From contig MEUB01000009.1 in NCBI GenBank assembly GCA_001771535.1, forward strand, positions 1-61,293: a stretch of DNA of 61,293 bases, in the 5' to 3' direction. The translations under genes were made by a program, and so were the position numbers. This document shows, piece after piece, positions 59,659-61,293 of the stretch. The stretch's first letter is position 1; every line of letters begins with the position of its first letter. This stretch comes from a candidate division WOR-1 bacterium RIFOXYB2_FULL_37_13. GTDB lineage: Bacteria > Margulisbacteria > WOR-1 > XYC2-FULL-46-14 > XYC2-FULL-37-10. Below the pieces are notes generated by a model. The model worked only from the letters and a program-made list of their open reading frames with translations, searched no databases and was not told the origin of the DNA.

Positions 59659-61293
59659 ATGATAAAAATCTTAAACTTTCTTATAAGCATATTAATTGCA
59701 GGTGTTTTTATGAGTGGAATAGGCAATGCATATTTAAGTGTGGAAGGGAATAAGGTTATTGGCTCTGATTCTAACGCAATAACATTAAAAGGGTTTGCGG
59801 TTGATAACGGGCTCTTCTCAAAATGGGATTCCAAAAAAGAAGAGATGGTAATGATTGAGGATTCAGACGAGGTTGAATGGTCGCTCAAAGAAGATGATGT
59901 AGAAAAAATCAGGGGACTTGGAGCAAATGTTGTAAGATATTGTATTAACATTGAACGCTTTTCTTATGACAATCCAAATCGTGATAAAAATTTTAAGATT
60001 TTCGAAAGACATTTGAAATGGCTTAAGAAAAATCACATCTATGTCATTGTCAATCTTCATGTCCCGCCCGGGTATACAAATACTATTAGGGGAACAGAAG
60101 ATTCTATCTTTGAAAGTAAAGATAACTGGGATAAATTTGTCGGCTTTTGGAAAGAGTTTATTGGCAGGTATAAAAAAGAAAAGTGGATTGCCGGTTGGGA
60201 GCTGTTTAATGAACCTCAAATTCCTGAAGGCATGACTAATGCTACTTGGAATGATAAAGTAGGAAAACTATTAAAAGATTTACGAACAATTGATCGCAAT
60301 CATATATTTTTCATTTCCAATCCTGAAGCAAAGGTTATTAATCGCGACCAAAATGGCTTGCATCATGTTGATTGGAATTTTATCCCTCTTGTAAAATATG
60401 ATGACCCAAATATTGTCTATGTATTTCACTTTTATCATCCGACACTTTTTACACAGCAAGGTGTTTTTAGCGATATTATGGGAGTTGAATTTCCATTTGA
60501 AGAGATTAAAAACCAGAAATGGATTTCTAATTCCGAAGCTAGGTTTCAAAAAGAAGAGAACGGATGGTTTTATTTTGCAACAGAGGCAGTATCTCCTCCT
60601 TCTGGAGCTGATACAGTATTTGGTTCTCCTTATTTTAGTGTTAGTCGTGGAGAAGGAAAGCTTTATGCCGATGATATGAAACTGTATGAGATCGATCCAG
60701 CTGGGAATAGAAAAGAACTCCCTTTGCCAAACAGATCGTTTAAGCCTGAACTGCCCGATTTTTTGAAAGATAAAGATCCTTGGTGGAATTTTTATAACAG
60801 AGAAAAATATTTGTACTGGTATACGTATTTCCCCGATAAATATGAGACCCCGAGAGATAAGGCGCTTGATCCGGTATATATTTACGAAACAACTCATGGC
60901 TTTGCCGATGCTTATTCGGTTTCTATTTCTAATCTCTATTTCCAATATGCTAATTGGATGCCGCTGCCGTCGCAATTTTACATCAAGCCTCTCCCTGGAT
61001 ATAAATATCAAATTGAAGGTTGGTTGTCAGATAAGGATCGGGCGCATATAGGAATATCTTGGAGTTCTGGAGACTTGGTTGTACATGATAAAGAAGAATT
61101 GGCAAAATTGATTTTTGAAAGATATGTTTTGTTTGCAGAAGAAAATAATGTTCCTTTATTTTGTACAGAGTTTGGATCTTCAGGTTTTGCTGATATTAAA
61201 AGTCGCGTTAAATGGACAAAAGATATGTTGGAAATATTTGACCAAAACGGGATTAGTTACACTTATTGGGATTACAATGGTTCCTGGGCCTGG
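59659..61293 (+). CDS. Secreted glycoside hydrolase, family GH5-like (3' end outside window)
   Basis: 545 codons are visible and the frame is open to the window edge. Signal peptide at about 1-26. A TIM-barrel cellulase-type start follows: LKGFAVDNGLF, IRGLGANVVRYCIN and YVIVNLHVPPGY. The acid/base Glu is in IAGWELFNEPQIP and the probable nucleophile Glu in PLFCTEFGSSGF. Between them lie about 290 residues, far more than in a plain GH5 barrel. This insert includes beta-sandwich phrases such as GKLYADDMKLYEIDPAGN and SQFYIKPLPGYKYQIEGW that resemble CBM4/9-type sugar-binding modules. Substrate unknown, probably a beta-glucan or mannan. Confidence 0.8.
   Translation, partial: MIKILNFLISILIAGVFMSGIGNAYLSVEGNKVIGSDSNAITLKGFAVDNGLFSKWDSKKEEMVMIEDSDEVEWSLKEDDVEKIRGLGANVVRYCINIERFSYDNPNRDKNFKIFERHLKWLKKNHIYVIVNLHVPPGYTNTIRGTEDSIFESKDNWDKFVGFWKEFIGRYKKEKWIAGWELFNEPQIPEGMTNATWNDKVGKLLKDLRTIDRNHIFFISNPEAKVINRDQNGLHHVDWNFIPLVKYDDPNIVYVFHFYHPTLFTQQGVFSDIMGVEFPFEEIKNQKWISNSEARFQKEENGWFYFATEAVSPPSGADTVFGSPYFSVSRGEGKLYADDMKLYEIDPAGNRKELPLPNRSFKPELPDFLKDKDPWWNFYNREKYLYWYTYFPDKYETPRDKALDPVYIYETTHGFADAYSVSISNLYFQYANWMPLPSQFYIKPLPGYKYQIEGWLSDKDRAHIGISWSSGDLVVHDKEELAKLIFERYVLFAEENNVPLFCTEFGSSGFADIKSRVKWTKDMLEIFDQNGISYTYWDYNGSWAW

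Noticed and set aside
60280-61011. 243-codon minus-strand open frame under the GH5-like gene
   Set aside because: The plus-strand frame has clear catalytic motifs and a signal peptide; the antisense frame is Arg/Ile-rich with no motif.
1-61293. Alternative genetic code with recoded UGA
   Set aside because: Many well-defined genes end in TGA exactly at the family-expected length, including pepA, scpB neighbours and the overlapping ATGA/GTGA pairs.

Overview
The window is a densely coding, AT-rich bacterial chromosome segment with about 65 genes. It looks like an uncultured diderm bacterium of the Cyanobacteria-sibling candidate phyla (Saganbacteria/WOR-1 or Margulisbacteria type). This placement is an inference from three things: PorV-like outer-membrane barrels fused to S-layer homology (SLH) domains, a Firmicutes/Cyanobacteria-like mix of gene orders (clpC-radA, trpS-scpA-scpB, pdxA-rsmA), and many envelope proteins of unknown family. 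No marker gene for firm placement (16S rRNA, ribosomal proteins) is present. UGA is used as a stop, so the code looks standard.

Layout. 1-5.4 kb: end of a leucyl aminopeptidase gene, a secreted unknown, ychF, an AlaC/DapL-like aminotransferase, pdxA and rsmA. 5.4-12.5 kb: a GT-C-like membrane protein, a tautomerase, a TIGR03960 radical SAM gene with a shortened partner, and a large secreted beta-helix protein. 12.6-16.9 kb: parA, parB, a DUF1015 protein and plsC. 16.9-27 kb (minus strand): clpC-radA, and a four-gene operon of SLH proteins, a SLH-anchored barrel, an Ig-like protein and a membrane sensor kinase. 27-35.3 kb: an SMC protein with no visible hinge, a 16-repeat secreted protein, tRNA-Phe and a three-gene envelope operon. 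35.3-38.3 kb: two tRNA-Thr genes, holA and a division transpeptidase. 38.3-44.2 kb: toxin-antitoxin and toxin-antitoxin-like pairs around trpS-scpA-scpB, ending with queE. 44.2-50.9 kb (minus): a redox/iron-sulfur cluster with nth, then ribD, lepA and a VapBC-like pair. 51-52.7 kb: a second SLH-anchored barrel. 52.7-55.7 kb (minus): apbE, ackA and a GlmU-like gene. 56-61.3 kb: an unknown membrane protein, pyrB, a DUF4143 ATPase and an incomplete GH5-family glycosidase.

How it fits together. ParAB plus SMC-ScpA-ScpB give a chromosome segregation set, but the SMC is only 776 residues and lacks a recognisable hinge. The SLH barrels and SLH proteins suggest an outer membrane tethered to the cell wall through SLH domains rather than by Braun-type lipoproteins.

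Two patterns run across the window. First, at least 18 genes on both strands have a TATAAT-like box, often extended as TGnTATAAT, ending 5-20 bases before the start codon, which implies leaderless or nearly leaderless mRNAs. Genes inside operons or behind longer leaders instead carry strong GGAGG sites. Second, a promoter-bearing repeat of about 45 bp has been copied three times between scpB and queE, each copy driving a small gene pair or queE, with a decayed gene fragment left behind.
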